Source: an uncultured Acidaminococcus sp. (GTDB taxonomy: Bacteria > Bacillota > Negativicutes > Acidaminococcales > Acidaminococcaceae). Taken from it: a stretch of DNA of 64,000 bases. This document shows positions 16,355 to 25,818 of the stretch, piece after piece. Both the position numbers and the translations under genes were made by a program. Below the pieces are notes generated by a model. That model had not been told where the DNA came from. It saw only the letters and a program-made list of their open reading frames with translations, and ran no database searches. Positions within the stretch are counted from its first letter, which is position 1; the number at the start of each line of letters is the position of its first letter. Where the stretch lies: positions 1 to 64,000 of the forward strand of contig CAJMHI010000002.1 of the NCBI GenBank assembly GCA_905213155.1. Reading direction: 5' to 3'.

Positions 16355-17170
16355 ATGAAAACCTTAGGTGTGCTGGCGGGTGTAGGCCATCTGCCAGTGG
16401 ATGTAGTACGGGGCGCAAAAAAAGCAGGATACCGGACCGTTGTTATTGCCCTTGTCCCCGCAACTCACGCAGAACTGCCTGGAGAAGCAGATGCTTTTTA
16501 CAGCATTAATATTGGCAAAGTAGGGAAAATTTTTAAGACCCTGCAGCAGGAAGCTGTCAATGAGGTCACCATGATCGGGAAGGTTACCAAGGAAATCCTG
16601 TATTCCGGCGGTATCCTGCTCCCTGACTGGCAGGCTCTTAAGATTTTAATGTCCCTGCCGGACCGTCATGATGATACCATTATGAACGCCCTTGTCGCCA
16701 AATTGGAAAACATGGGCATCCATGTGATGAACCAGACCCTTTTCCTGACCGATTTAATGCCGAAAGAAGGCATCTTGAGTCAACGTACCCCTACGGACGA
16801 AGAATGGGAGGACATGCGGTATGGATTTCAGATGGCCAAGAAAATCGGCGGGCTGGATATTGGACAAACTGTGGTGGTTAAGGGCAAAGCCATTATGGCC
16901 GTAGAAGCCATTGAAGGAACCGATCAATGCATTCTCCGCGGGGGTAGGTTAGGGAAAAAAGCCATTGTGGCAAAAACAGCCAAACCCAAGCAGGATAACC
17001 GCTTTGATGTGCCCAGTGTGGGCGTTGCCACCATTGAATCCATGATTACGGTAGGCTGTGCCGGCATTGTGATGGAGGCGGAACGCACTCTTTTCGTAGA
17101 AAGAGAGCGAGCATTGCAGTTAGCTAACGAACATAATATTACCGTGGTAGCCATGAAGGAAACCAAATAA
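16355..17170 (+). CDS. lpxI: UDP-2,3-diacylglucosamine pyrophosphatase LpxI
   Basis: LpxI hydrolyses UDP-2,3-diacylglucosamine to lipid X and UMP, the same step done by LpxH in enterobacteria. The 271-residue sequence is a full-length member of the DUF1009/LpxI family, with the opening LGVLAGVGHLPVDVVRGAKKAGY, the central DRHDDTIM and the C-terminal RFDVPSVGVATIESM block. No lpxH-like gene is seen in the window. It closes the first lipid A operon and is followed by a terminator. Confidence 0.94.
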   Translation: MKTLGVLAGVGHLPVDVVRGAKKAGYRTVVIALVPATHAELPGEADAFYSINIGKVGKIFKTLQQEAVNEVTMIGKVTKEILYSGGILLPDWQALKILMSLPDRHDDTIMNALVAKLENMGIHVMNQTLFLTDLMPKEGILSQRTPTDEEWEDMRYGFQMAKKIGGLDIGQTVVVKGKAIMAVEAIEGTDQCILRGGRLGKKAIVAKTAKPKQDNRFDVPSVGVATIESMITVGCAGIVMEAERTLFVERERALQLANEHNITVVAMKETK

Positions 17171-17174
17171 AAGC

Positions 17175-17224
17175 AAGGAGCTGTTTTGTGAAAAAGAATT
17201 CACATGGGCAGCTCCTTTTACTTT
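17175..17224 (+). terminator. Terminator after lpxI
   Basis: The outer stem AAGGAGCTG (17175-17183) pairs with CAGCTCCTT (17209-17217), and an inner TGTGAA/TTCACA stem closes the loop. A T-rich tail follows. It separates the two halves of the LPS region. Confidence 0.82.
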
Positions 17225-17225
17225 A

Positions 17226-17234
17226 TGGTATAAT
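17226..17234 (+). promoter_or_regulatory. Extended -10 promoter for the lpxB-msbA-kds-lpt operon
   Basis: TGGTATAAT lies 41 bases before the lpxB GTG, within GGTATAATAAACTG (17227-17240), which is identical to the bamA promoter core. It is the only clear promoter seen before the roughly 12.7-kb run of tightly packed genes to 29943. Confidence 0.6.
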
Positions 17235-17274
17235 AAACTGTATGATTTTGTTCTTTTCATGAAAGGAGCCACAA

Positions 17275-18414
17275 GTGACACGCATTTTCATTTCTGCCGG
17301 AGAGCTATCCGGAGATTTGCATGCTGCGGCACTCACCCGTGCCATTTTGGAACAAGACCCCATGGCCCAAGTTTTCGGCATGGGGGGAGAAGTGTTTCGT
17401 AAGGCTGGCGGGGAAGTAGTGTTTAATTATAAAGAGTACAGCGTGATGGGATTTGGAGAGGCGCTGCAGGCATTGCCTAAGTTATTCGCTCTAAAAAAAG
17501 CTTTTACGGAGGAAATTCACAAGCGGAAACCAGATCTTTTCGTGACAATAGATTATCCGGAGTTTAATATGCGGGTGGCTAAAACCGTGCATCAAATGGG
17601 AATCCCTGTGTTTTGCTTTATTCCTCCCTCGGCATGGGCCTGGCGGAGAGGACGGGCAAAAGACGTGGCCTCTTTTGCGGACAAAGTTGCCTGCATTTAT
17701 CCCTTTGCGGCGAAAGTCTACCAGGAAGCAGGTGCTCCAGCCGAATTTGTTGGTAATCCATTGGTGGACATTGTGCATCCGAACCTGCCCCGTGGTGAAG
17801 CAGAAAAATTTGCAGGCAAACGGGCCGGACATCCCTTGATTTTGTTGCTGCCAGGCAGCCGGAGAAAAGAGATTACCGGGGTGCTGCCCAAGATGTTACA
17901 GGCACTGCCGCTAATCCAAAAAAAATGCCCGGAAGCGGATTTTGTTTTGGAAAAAGCAGCGTCCATTGATGCCGAGCTCTTGCAATCTATTCTTACTAGA
18001 AGTTCTGTGCCTGTAAAAGTAGTGGAAGGAAACAATTACGATGTGATGTCGGTCAGCGACGTGGCCCTTGCAACCAGTGGGACGGTGACCTTAGAGGCTG
18101 CTTTGTGCGGGCTTCCCACGGTTTTGTGCTATCATGCCAGTGCCTTTAGTATCTGGCTGGCACGCCGTCTGGTTTACGTGAAATATGCCGGGTTGCCTAA
18201 TATTTTGGCAGGCAAAGAAATTTTCCCGGAACTGATTCAGGAAAAGATGACACCGGATAATATAGCAAAGTATGCACTGCGGTTTCTAGAGCCAGATGCA
18301 AATCGCAAAATTAAACAAGAAATGGCAGAAGCTGTAGCAAAGTTGGGCAAGCCCGGCGCAGTAAACCGGACGGCCAGCCTTATTCTTGCCACTGCCAAAA
18401 AGGAGAATCAATGA
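17275..18414 (+). CDS. lpxB: Lipid-A-disaccharide synthase LpxB
   Basis: LpxB is a GT19 glycosyltransferase that condenses lipid X with UDP-2,3-diacyl-GlcN to make the tetra-acylated disaccharide. The 379-residue protein has the family start ISAGELSGDLHAAAL and the blocks SAWAWRRGRA, VGNPLVD, LLPGSRRKEI and ATSGTVTLEAALCGLPTV. Translation begins at GTG 17275 with an AAAGGAG site 8 bases upstream. It overlaps msbA by 4 bases (ATGA), implying coupled translation. Confidence 0.95.
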   Translation: MTRIFISAGELSGDLHAAALTRAILEQDPMAQVFGMGGEVFRKAGGEVVFNYKEYSVMGFGEALQALPKLFALKKAFTEEIHKRKPDLFVTIDYPEFNMRVAKTVHQMGIPVFCFIPPSAWAWRRGRAKDVASFADKVACIYPFAAKVYQEAGAPAEFVGNPLVDIVHPNLPRGEAEKFAGKRAGHPLILLLPGSRRKEITGVLPKMLQALPLIQKKCPEADFVLEKAASIDAELLQSILTRSSVPVKVVEGNNYDVMSVSDVALATSGTVTLEAALCGLPTVLCYHASAFSIWLARRLVYVKYAGLPNILAGKEIFPELIQEKMTPDNIAKYALRFLEPDANRKIKQEMAEAVAKLGKPGAVNRTASLILATAKKENQ

Positions 18415-20171
18415 ACCTATATCTGCGTATTATGGCGTTTGTTAAGCCCTATATTCCCCGACTGCTTTTGGCAGGGATTTGTACTGTTCTCACCAGTGCG
18501 GCTAATTTATACGTTCCCTGGATTGTGCGGGATGTTATTGATAAGGTTTTTATCAACAACGACAGCCAGCTGTTGAATCTGATCGCCATGGGGATTGTAG
18601 TTATCTTTTTTGCCCGGGGCATTACCTATTACGGGCAGAATTACCTGATGAACTACGTGGGAGAAAGTGTCGTCATTGATATTCGCGCCATGGTTTTCCG
18701 GAAAATGATGGAGCTGGACACAAAGTTCTATGATACCAATAAACTGGGTACCATTATGAGCTATGTTACTAATGATGTAGGGGCCATGCAGAATGCCATG
18801 GTGGATAATTCCGTGGAAATTATAACAGAGACGTCCGTACTCATCGGCTCTATTGGTGCTATGGTCTACCTGGACTGGAAACTTACTCTGTTTACGTTCT
18901 GTACGTTTCCTGTAGTATTATTCTTTATGGATTACTTCGGGAAAAAAATCCGGAAAACCGGGCATAGAATCCAGCAGGCCACAGCCGATATTACTTCCGT
19001 GCTGCAGGAAACGCTGTCAGCTGTGCGCGTGGTCAAGTCCTTTGTGCGGGAACCCTATGAAATTGAGCGCTTTGAGAAAACCAACCGCAAAAACTTTGAT
19101 GCCAATATGAAGAGTGTGCGGCTGATGGGGACGTTATCCCCTGTGATTGAGTTTGTTGCGGCACTGGGCGTAACAGCGATTATCTGGTATGGCGGACGCA
19201 GCGTTTTATCCGGGGATATTACGGCTGGTTCTCTGATTGCCTTCCTTGTTTACGCGGTTAATATTTCTAACCCGATCAAACGGATTGCCCGTGTTTTGGG
19301 AAGTATCCAAAAAGCACTGGCAGCGGCAGACCGTGTGTTCAGTATCTTGGACCTGAAAATGGAAATCCCGGAAAAGCAGAATGCCATACCGTTACCCCCT
19401 GTAAAAGGCAATGTGGTGTTTGATGATGTTTCTTTCGCCTATAACCCCAACGAACCCATTTTAAAACATTTGAACTTTGAATCCAAACCTGGTCAGGCCA
19501 TTGCTCTAGTGGGCCCCAGCGGTGCCGGAAAATCCACTATTGCCAATTTGCTCCCCCGTTTTTATGATGTTACAGGAGGCGCAATCCGTATTGATGGGCA
19601 TGATGTACGGGATGTGACGATTGCTTCCTTACGGGAGCAGGTGGGCATTGTGCCCCAGGAAACCAATCTGTTTAATGATACCGTCTATAACAACATCCTT
19701 TACGGGCGCTTGGATGCGACTGAAGAAGAAGTGATGGAAGCGGCTAAAGCAGCCAATGCCGATGCATTTATCCGGCAGCTTCCTGATGGATACCAGACCT
19801 ATCTGGGAGATCGGGGAGTCAATGTTTCCGGCGGACAGCGGCAGCGTATTGCTATTGCCCGTGCGATATTAAAAAATCCCCGCATCTTGATTCTGGACGA
19901 AGCGACGTCTGCCCTGGATACAGAAAGTGAACGGATTGTGCAGGAAGCACTGGACCGTTTGATGGTAGGACGGACTTCCTTTGTGATTGCTCACCGCCTT
20001 TCCACCATTCAAAATGCCAGTAACATTCTGGTCCTGGATCATGGGGAAATTGTGGAATCTGGAACCCATGAAGAGTTGATGCGGAAACATGGGCTGTATG
20101 CCCATCTTCATGACATCCAATTCCGGGAGAACGAAGAGAAAAAGGAAGAAAAGATGTTGGAAGAACGCTAA
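18411..20171 (+). CDS. msbA: Lipid A export ABC transporter MsbA
   Basis: A 586-residue ABC half-transporter that as a homodimer flips lipid A-core across the inner membrane. The N-terminal six-helix domain covers about 1-310, and the nucleotide-binding domain follows with Walker A GPSGAGKST (about 369-377), signature VSGGQRQRIAIARAI (about 475) and Walker B ILILDEATSALD. Length is typical for MsbA. Its location between lpxB and the Kdo transferase supports MsbA rather than a drug exporter. The C-terminus is a Glu/Lys-rich tail. Confidence 0.9.
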   Translation: MNLYLRIMAFVKPYIPRLLLAGICTVLTSAANLYVPWIVRDVIDKVFINNDSQLLNLIAMGIVVIFFARGITYYGQNYLMNYVGESVVIDIRAMVFRKMMELDTKFYDTNKLGTIMSYVTNDVGAMQNAMVDNSVEIITETSVLIGSIGAMVYLDWKLTLFTFCTFPVVLFFMDYFGKKIRKTGHRIQQATADITSVLQETLSAVRVVKSFVREPYEIERFEKTNRKNFDANMKSVRLMGTLSPVIEFVAALGVTAIIWYGGRSVLSGDITAGSLIAFLVYAVNISNPIKRIARVLGSIQKALAAADRVFSILDLKMEIPEKQNAIPLPPVKGNVVFDDVSFAYNPNEPILKHLNFESKPGQAIALVGPSGAGKSTIANLLPRFYDVTGGAIRIDGHDVRDVTIASLREQVGIVPQETNLFNDTVYNNILYGRLDATEEEVMEAAKAANADAFIRQLPDGYQTYLGDRGVNVSGGQRQRIAIARAILKNPRILILDEATSALDTESERIVQEALDRLMVGRTSFVIAHRLSTIQNASNILVLDHGEIVESGTHEELMRKHGLYAHLHDIQFRENEEKKEEKMLEER

Positions 20172-20189
20172 GGAAAGCGAGGTCAAAGC

Positions 20190-22721
20190 ATGTATTATAT
20201 TTATAATTTCTTGGCCTGCTTTCTGTTTATCGTAGGGATTTTACCCTATTTTACGGTACGCTATTTCCGTGAAAAGGGATTCCCTCGCCGGTTCAGACAG
20301 AGCCTGGGATTTTTGCGGGAGGAAGAAATTGCAAACGTAGCCCATAAAAATTGCATTTGGATCCATGGGGCTTCCGTAGGGGAAATTGTGGCCACAAGCC
20401 CCCTGGTTAAAGAAATCCGCAAGGCTATGCCGGAAGCAAAAATCCTGGTGTCTGCGGTGACCACCGGTGGTTACAACATGGCACACCAGATTATTCCGGA
20501 AGCCGATGCCATCATCTATTTCCCGTTGGATCTTCCGTTTGTTTCCGAGTCTTTTGTAAAACGGATTATGCCCCGGATTTTTATGCCGGTAGAAACGGAA
20601 TTGTGGCCAAATTTCCTGCGGGCAATTAAACTGCGGCGTATTCCTGTTATGATGGTGAATGGTCGAATTTCTGACAAATCCGTGAAAAGCTACCGCTATT
20701 TGTTTGGCATATTGGCGGACATGATGGGGAGTGTCAGCCGTTTTTGTATGCAGTCCTCTATTGACGCTGCCTATATTGAGCATCTTGGCGCAGAAAAACG
20801 GCGTATCTTTGTAACCGGGAACACGAAATTTGATCAGACCTATGCGGAAGTGACACCGGAAGATTTAAAACAGTATCGGGAAGAATTGGGACTGGGAGAT
20901 GACTATCCTGTCCTTGTAGCGGGAAGTACCCATCCTACAGAAGAAGAGACGTTATTTCAAAGCTTTCAGGTAATAAAGAAAGAATTTCCCAAGGCCCGCA
21001 TTATCATTGCGCCTCGTAAACCTGGCCGTGTTCAGGAAATTGGCCGCTTGGCGGGGCAATATGGCTTAAGCATGGGATTGCGCTCCGAACTAAAAGGGAT
21101 GAGCAACCCGCGTCCCCGCTATGATGTTGTACTGATTGATACCATTGGGGAACTGGGACGGATTTATGCAGTGGGCGATGCTGTCTTTGTAGGTGGCAGC
21201 CTGATTCGTCACGGCGGGCATAATGTGCTGGAACCGGCAGCGCATGCCAAACCCATTGTGGTAGGCCCCAGCATGAATAACTTCAAGGATTCTTTTGCCT
21301 TGCTTCACAAAGCAGGTGCCTGTATCCAAATCAAAGATGGGAAAGAGCTGACAAATGTTTTCTTGAAAATTTTTAGAGACGATGCACTCCGCCAGAAAAT
21401 GGGTGATGCTGCCCTGCAGGTGATTAAGGAAAATCGGGGCGCTGCTGTCCGTACCATAGGCTATCTTCAGGAACTGCTCCAGCTGACGGCAACGGAAAGC
21501 ATGGTGAACACCCATTATCGGATTAATACCCGGAATATCAATGATGAAGTGAGCCCCAAAATGCGGCCTACGGATGCGGTGACACAATATTTAATCCAGC
21601 TGTCCCATGGAGAAGATAACGGCATTTTGGATTGGTGTGTATTGGCGTTTCTCCGAGGACTATCCGTTCTCTATGAAGCAGGCGTATGGCTGAAACTTTC
21701 TGGCTACCATTTCGGGATTCTGCCCCGGACCCAATTAAACTGCTGCGTTATCAGCATCGGTAATATTACGGTAGGGGGAACGGGGAAAACCCCAACGGCC
21801 CAAAAGGTGGCCCTGATGATCAAAGAAATGGGCTATCGCGTCGTGATCTTAAACCGGGGGTATCGCTCTCACTGGGAAGAACGCATCGGAGTCGTTTCCG
21901 ATGGCAAAAAAATTTTTATGACTGCCTATGAAGCCGGCGATGAAGCCTTTTTGATGGCGAAACAGCTGCCGGGGATTCCCGTGGTCATAGGTAAGGAACG
22001 TGCCATTACAGGCCAGTTTGCTGTAGACAAATTCCAGGCAGAGGTCTTAATCCTGGATGATGGGTACCAGCACTGGCAGCTGAAACGGGACTTGGATGTG
22101 GTGCTGGTTGATACCCTGAATATGTTTGGTAACGGGCGTATTCTGCCCCGGGGTACGCTGCGGGAACCTTTGAAAAATCTCAGCCGGGCAGGGCTCTTCC
22201 TTTTGACTAAGTGTGATCAAAGCTCTCCGATTTCCCGGGCGACACTTTGCGATACCCTGCACAAGTACGCACCGGATGCACCGATTGTGGAAAGTATTCA
22301 TAAGCCACGTGCGTATGTGGAAATTGCAGACTGGTATAAAAACGATCTGACGAAAACGCTGTCGCTGGATGCCCTCTCTGGGCAGCAAGCTATGGTCTTT
22401 TCTGCCATCGGCAATCCGTCCAGTTTTGAGCAAACCCTAGCTGCTTCTGGGCTAAATATTGTGGAAGCGATTCGCTATCCGGATCATCATGATTATGGTA
22501 TGGTGGAAATGCAGTACATTATGGATCGTGCTGTTAAACGGGGGGTTAAAGCCCTGGTTACAACGGGGAAAGATGCGGTAAAAATTCCTACGGAGTTTAT
22601 TTATCTCCATCGGGATGTACCTTTGTATATTTTGGATATGGAAATCCAGATTACTAGCGGCGATAAAGCATTTGCTGAGAGTATCAGAAGTGCCATACAA
22701 AAGGAGCAACAAAAGAAATGA
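20190..22721 (+). CDS. waaA-lpxK: WaaA (KdtA)-LpxK fusion: Kdo transferase / lipid A 4'-kinase
   Basis: An 843-residue fusion of two consecutive lipid A enzymes. Residues 1-430 are WaaA, a GT-B Kdo transferase with one N-terminal membrane anchor, the acceptor-site motif HGASVGEIVATSPLV, and the donor-site blocks VAGSTHPTEE and FVGGSLIRHGGHNVLEPA. Residues about 460-843 are LpxK, which phosphorylates the 4' position: the P-loop is GNITVGGTGKTP (about 523-534), followed by ILDDGYQHWQL. The reading frame is continuous. In E. coli these are separate genes. Since LpxK acts before WaaA, the fusion may channel lipid IVA. It overlaps kdsB by 4 bases. Confidence 0.93.
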   Translation: MYYIYNFLACFLFIVGILPYFTVRYFREKGFPRRFRQSLGFLREEEIANVAHKNCIWIHGASVGEIVATSPLVKEIRKAMPEAKILVSAVTTGGYNMAHQIIPEADAIIYFPLDLPFVSESFVKRIMPRIFMPVETELWPNFLRAIKLRRIPVMMVNGRISDKSVKSYRYLFGILADMMGSVSRFCMQSSIDAAYIEHLGAEKRRIFVTGNTKFDQTYAEVTPEDLKQYREELGLGDDYPVLVAGSTHPTEEETLFQSFQVIKKEFPKARIIIAPRKPGRVQEIGRLAGQYGLSMGLRSELKGMSNPRPRYDVVLIDTIGELGRIYAVGDAVFVGGSLIRHGGHNVLEPAAHAKPIVVGPSMNNFKDSFALLHKAGACIQIKDGKELTNVFLKIFRDDALRQKMGDAALQVIKENRGAAVRTIGYLQELLQLTATESMVNTHYRINTRNINDEVSPKMRPTDAVTQYLIQLSHGEDNGILDWCVLAFLRGLSVLYEAGVWLKLSGYHFGILPRTQLNCCVISIGNITVGGTGKTPTAQKVALMIKEMGYRVVILNRGYRSHWEERIGVVSDGKKIFMTAYEAGDEAFLMAKQLPGIPVVIGKERAITGQFAVDKFQAEVLILDDGYQHWQLKRDLDVVLVDTLNMFGNGRILPRGTLREPLKNLSRAGLFLLTKCDQSSPISRATLCDTLHKYAPDAPIVESIHKPRAYVEIADWYKNDLTKTLSLDALSGQQAMVFSAIGNPSSFEQTLAASGLNIVEAIRYPDHHDYGMVEMQYIMDRAVKRGVKALVTTGKDAVKIPTEFIYLHRDVPLYILDMEIQITSGDKAFAESIRSAIQKEQQKK

Positions 22722-23482
22722 AAGTATTATGTGTGATTCCTGCTCGTTATGGGTCTACCCGTCTGCCTGGCAAACCCCTTAAAATGATTCAGGGCAAAAC
22801 TGTTATCCAACGGGTTTATGAACGCGCAGCCCTTGCCCGCATTCCCAGTGAGGTTGTGGTTGCTACCGACGATACTCGAATTGTCGAGTGCGTGGAGGGT
22901 TTTGGTGGCAAAGCGATTATGACCAGCCCGGACCACCCTAGTGGAACGGATCGTTTGGCGGAAGCTACGCTTTCTTATGACGATATGGACGTGATTATCA
23001 ATGTCCAAGGGGATGAACCTATGATTCCCCCACAAGTGATTGATGACCTGGCCCAGGCGTTTGCCAATGACCCAGAACTGGAAATGGCAACAATGAAAAC
23101 AGAAATGCAGCCGGAAGATTATAACAATCCTAACGCCGTCAAAGTGGTGACGGATCAGAATGGATATGCTTTGTATTTCTCCCGCAGCCTGATCCCATAT
23201 CCGCGTAACCAGGTCCCGGAGGTAAAGGTCTATAAGCATATTGGCATCTATGCCTATAAGCGGGATTATCTGCTGAAATTTGCTGCACTTTTGCCTACGC
23301 CATTGGAACAGGTGGAAGGCTTGGAACAGCTGCGGGCATTGGAGAATGGGACGAAAATCAAAGTGCTGACTACGGATTTCCAGGGCGTAGGCATTGATAC
23401 CCAGGCCGATTTGGACCGTGCCAATGCAATCTTTGCCCAGCAGGAAGCAGAAGAAGCTGGAAAGACAGGGGGACAAGCGTGA
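22718..23482 (+). CDS. kdsB: CMP-Kdo synthetase KdsB
   Basis: KdsB activates Kdo with CTP to give CMP-Kdo, the donor for WaaA. The 254-residue protein carries the nucleotidyltransferase motif [15 protein letters not shown] near the N-terminus, plus [17 protein letters not shown] and [13 protein letters not shown]. Length is normal. The start overlaps the end of waaA-lpxK (ATGA), and the stop overlaps the GTG of kdsA, so the three are probably translated as a coupled set. Confidence 0.95.
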   Translation: MKVLCVIPARYGSTRLPGKPLKMIQGKTVIQRVYERAALARIPSEVVVATDDTRIVECVEGFGGKAIMTSPDHPSGTDRLAEATLSYDDMDVIINVQGDEPMIPPQVIDDLAQAFANDPELEMATMKTEMQPEDYNNPNAVKVVTDQNGYALYFSRSLIPYPRNQVPEVKVYKHIGIYAYKRDYLLKFAALLPTPLEQVEGLEQLRALENGTKIKVLTTDFQGVGIDTQADLDRANAIFAQQEAEEAGKTGGQA

Positions 23483-24306
23483 ATATGCAAACCGTAACCA
23501 TTGGAAATTACCAGGTGGGACAGGGACATCCCTTGCTGATTATGGCAGGTCCCTGTGTGTTGGAAGGCTATGACAGAAGCCTGATGATTGGAAAACGGGC
23601 TAAGGCGATTTGCGGAAAATTGGGATTGCCGTATGTATTTAAAGCTTCTTTTGATAAAGCAAACCGCTCAGCTCTCACCAGCTTTCGAGGCCCTGGCCTG
23701 GAAGAAGGACTTAAGATCCTTGCCCAGATAAAAAAAGAGCTGCAGGTGCCAATTATCAGTGACGTACACGAAACCTGGCAGGTTGAAAAAGCTGCAGAAG
23801 TATTGGATATTGTTCAGATCCCAGCCTTTTTGTGCCGACAAACCGATCTTTTGGTGGCAGCTGCGCATACTGGAAAAGTGGTTAATGTAAAAAAAGGACA
23901 ATTCTTGGCACCTTGGGATATGCAGAATGTGGTCAATAAACTTACAGGCAGCGGCTGCAGGCAGATCATGCTGACAGAACGTGGCGCTAGTTTCGGGTAT
24001 AATAACTTAGTAGTGGACATGCGCAGCTTCCCCATTATGCGGAATATGGGATTCCCGGTGATTATGGATGTGACCCATTCCGTGCAGATTCCTGGCGGAC
24101 AAGGTACAAAAAGCGGTGGGCAGAGCCAGTTTGCTCCCTGCATGGCACGGGCTGCGGCTGCTGCCGGTGTGGACGGTCTCTTTTTAGAGGTGCATGATAA
24201 TCCTGCGGAAGCTTTGTCCGACGGACCGAATATGATTGCGCTGGATGATTTGGAAAGAGTTTTGTCCGATGCCAAAGCCATTGACAAGATTGTCCGGGGG
24301 GCGTGA
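23479..24306 (+). CDS. kdsA: Kdo-8-phosphate synthase KdsA
   Basis: KdsA condenses arabinose-5-phosphate with phosphoenolpyruvate to form Kdo-8-phosphate. The 275-residue protein shows the family blocks [57 protein letters not shown] and [11 protein letters not shown]. The start is GTG 23479, overlapping the kdsB stop by 4 bases; ATG 23485 is a possible alternative. It is followed closely by kdsD. Confidence 0.95.
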   Translation: MNMQTVTIGNYQVGQGHPLLIMAGPCVLEGYDRSLMIGKRAKAICGKLGLPYVFKASFDKANRSALTSFRGPGLEEGLKILAQIKKELQVPIISDVHETWQVEKAAEVLDIVQIPAFLCRQTDLLVAAAHTGKVVNVKKGQFLAPWDMQNVVNKLTGSGCRQIMLTERGASFGYNNLVVDMRSFPIMRNMGFPVIMDVTHSVQIPGGQGTKSGGQSQFAPCMARAAAAAGVDGLFLEVHDNPAEALSDGPNMIALDDLERVLSDAKAIDKIVRGA

Positions 24307-24310
24307 GACG

Positions 24311-25276
24311 ATGCTGGAGGAAGCTAAAAAAGCACTGAAAATCGAAGCCGATGCCATTTTGGCCCTGATTCCCCGTGTCGATGAACACTTTGCAGCAGCG
24401 CTATCCATGATACAGCAGTGCAAAGGGCGGACTATCGTAACAGGTATGGGTAAGAGCGGTATAATCGGGCGAAAGATTGCAGCGACCTTAGCCAGTACTG
24501 GTACGCCTTCTTTTTTCCTTCACCCGGCAGAGGCAATCCATGGGGACTTAGGAATGGTTACCGAGGGCGATGTGGTGCTGGCCTTGTCCAATAGCGGGGA
24601 AACAAGAGAAGTCTTAAATATTCTGCCCTCCATTCGCAGGATTGGGGCAAAATTGATTGCCATGGTGGGACATCCAGATTCCACGCTGGCAAAAAACGCA
24701 GATATTGTTTTAAATGTTGGCGTGAAACAAGAAGCCTGCCCGTTAGGGCTCGCACCTACCAGCTCCACCACGGCAGCCTTGGCCTTTGGAGATGCCCTTG
24801 CCATGGAACTATTAAGCGCCCGGCATTTTACCCCGGAAAAATTTGCTATTTTCCATCCTGGCGGCAGCCTGGGCAAACAGTTACTTTTAACTGTTGATGA
24901 TATCATGCACAAAGATACGGAAAATCCTCTGGTTCATGCCGATGTGACCGTAAAAGATGCACTGTTTGTAATTACCGATAAAGGGGTGGGGGCAGTGTCT
25001 GTTGTGGATGCACAAAATCACCTTTTAGGTCTTTTAACCGATGGGGATATCCGTCGGGGGATTGCAAAAAATCTGGATTGCCTCAATCGTCCAGTAGCGG
25101 AAATGATGACAAAGCATCCCAAGACGATCGCACGGCATAAACTTGCTGCGGAAGCGCTGCATTTGATGGAATCCAATAAACCACGTCCCATTACGGTGTT
25201 GCCCGTGCTGGATACAGATGGAACCGTAGTGGGACTCTTGCATATTACCGATCTGGTGCATCAGGGAGTGGTATGA
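24311..25276 (+). CDS. kdsD: Arabinose-5-phosphate isomerase KdsD (KpsF/GutQ family)
   Basis: KdsD converts ribulose-5-phosphate to arabinose-5-phosphate, the first step of Kdo synthesis. The 321-residue protein has an N-terminal SIS sugar-isomerase domain (VTGMGKSGIIGRKIAATLASTGTPSFFLHPAEA, in two pieces around residues 43-75; LALSNSGET) and two C-terminal CBS domains (about 205-321). I place the start at ATG 24311, which gives the usual family length; an earlier in-frame ATG at 24236 lies inside kdsA and has no support. It overlaps kdsC by 4 bases. Confidence 0.93.
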   Translation: MLEEAKKALKIEADAILALIPRVDEHFAAALSMIQQCKGRTIVTGMGKSGIIGRKIAATLASTGTPSFFLHPAEAIHGDLGMVTEGDVVLALSNSGETREVLNILPSIRRIGAKLIAMVGHPDSTLAKNADIVLNVGVKQEACPLGLAPTSSTTAALAFGDALAMELLSARHFTPEKFAIFHPGGSLGKQLLLTVDDIMHKDTENPLVHADVTVKDALFVITDKGVGAVSVVDAQNHLLGLLTDGDIRRGIAKNLDCLNRPVAEMMTKHPKTIARHKLAAEALHLMESNKPRPITVLPVLDTDGTVVGLLHITDLVHQGVV

Positions 25277-25818
25277 TGGTAAGCCAGGAACAATTGGCAA
25301 AAATTCAGCTTTTAGGGCTGGATGTGGATGGTGTTTTGACCGATGGCAGCATCATTATCGGGCAGGACGGGGAACTGAGCAAACACTTTGATGCCCGGGA
25401 TGGCATGGGGATTAGTCTTGCCCTTCGCCACGGGATTCAGATTGCCCTGATTACTGGCAGACATAGTGAGATTGTGCTGCACCGTGCTATGGAATTAGGG
25501 ATTAGTTCCGTATATGAAAATGTCACTGATAAAGCGGCAGTTCTCGTAAAGGCTGCTCGTGAGCTGGGCGTTTCTTTAGAGGCAACCGCTTTTATGGGAG
25601 ATGACCTCAATGATCTACCGGCCTTTGGACAGGCAGCTCTTTCCTTTGCCCCGGCAGATGCAGCCGAAGAAGTGCGAAACCGGGCAAAGTATACGGCTAG
25701 TGCCAGCGGAGGACACGGGGCTGTACGGGAAGTCATTGAAGCCATTTTAAAAGCCAAAGGCCTTTGGCAGTCCATTGTAGAAAGCTATGAACAAAAAGGA
25801 CAGGGAGACCGACAATAA
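25273..25818 (+). CDS. kdsC: Kdo-8-phosphate phosphatase KdsC
   Basis: KdsC is a HAD-superfamily phosphatase that releases Kdo from Kdo-8-phosphate. The 181-residue protein has the nucleophile motif LLGLDVDGVLTDGS (Asp17 and Asp19) and the later HAD motifs LITGRHSEIV and FMGDDLNDLPA. It lacks a cap domain, as expected for this tetrameric family. ATG 25273 overlaps the kdsD stop; the adjacent ATG at 25276 is also possible. The stop shares a base with the next start. Confidence 0.94.
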   Translation: MMVSQEQLAKIQLLGLDVDGVLTDGSIIIGQDGELSKHFDARDGMGISLALRHGIQIALITGRHSEIVLHRAMELGISSVYENVTDKAAVLVKAARELGVSLEATAFMGDDLNDLPAFGQAALSFAPADAAEEVRNRAKYTASASGGHGAVREVIEAILKAKGLWQSIVESYEQKGQGDRQ

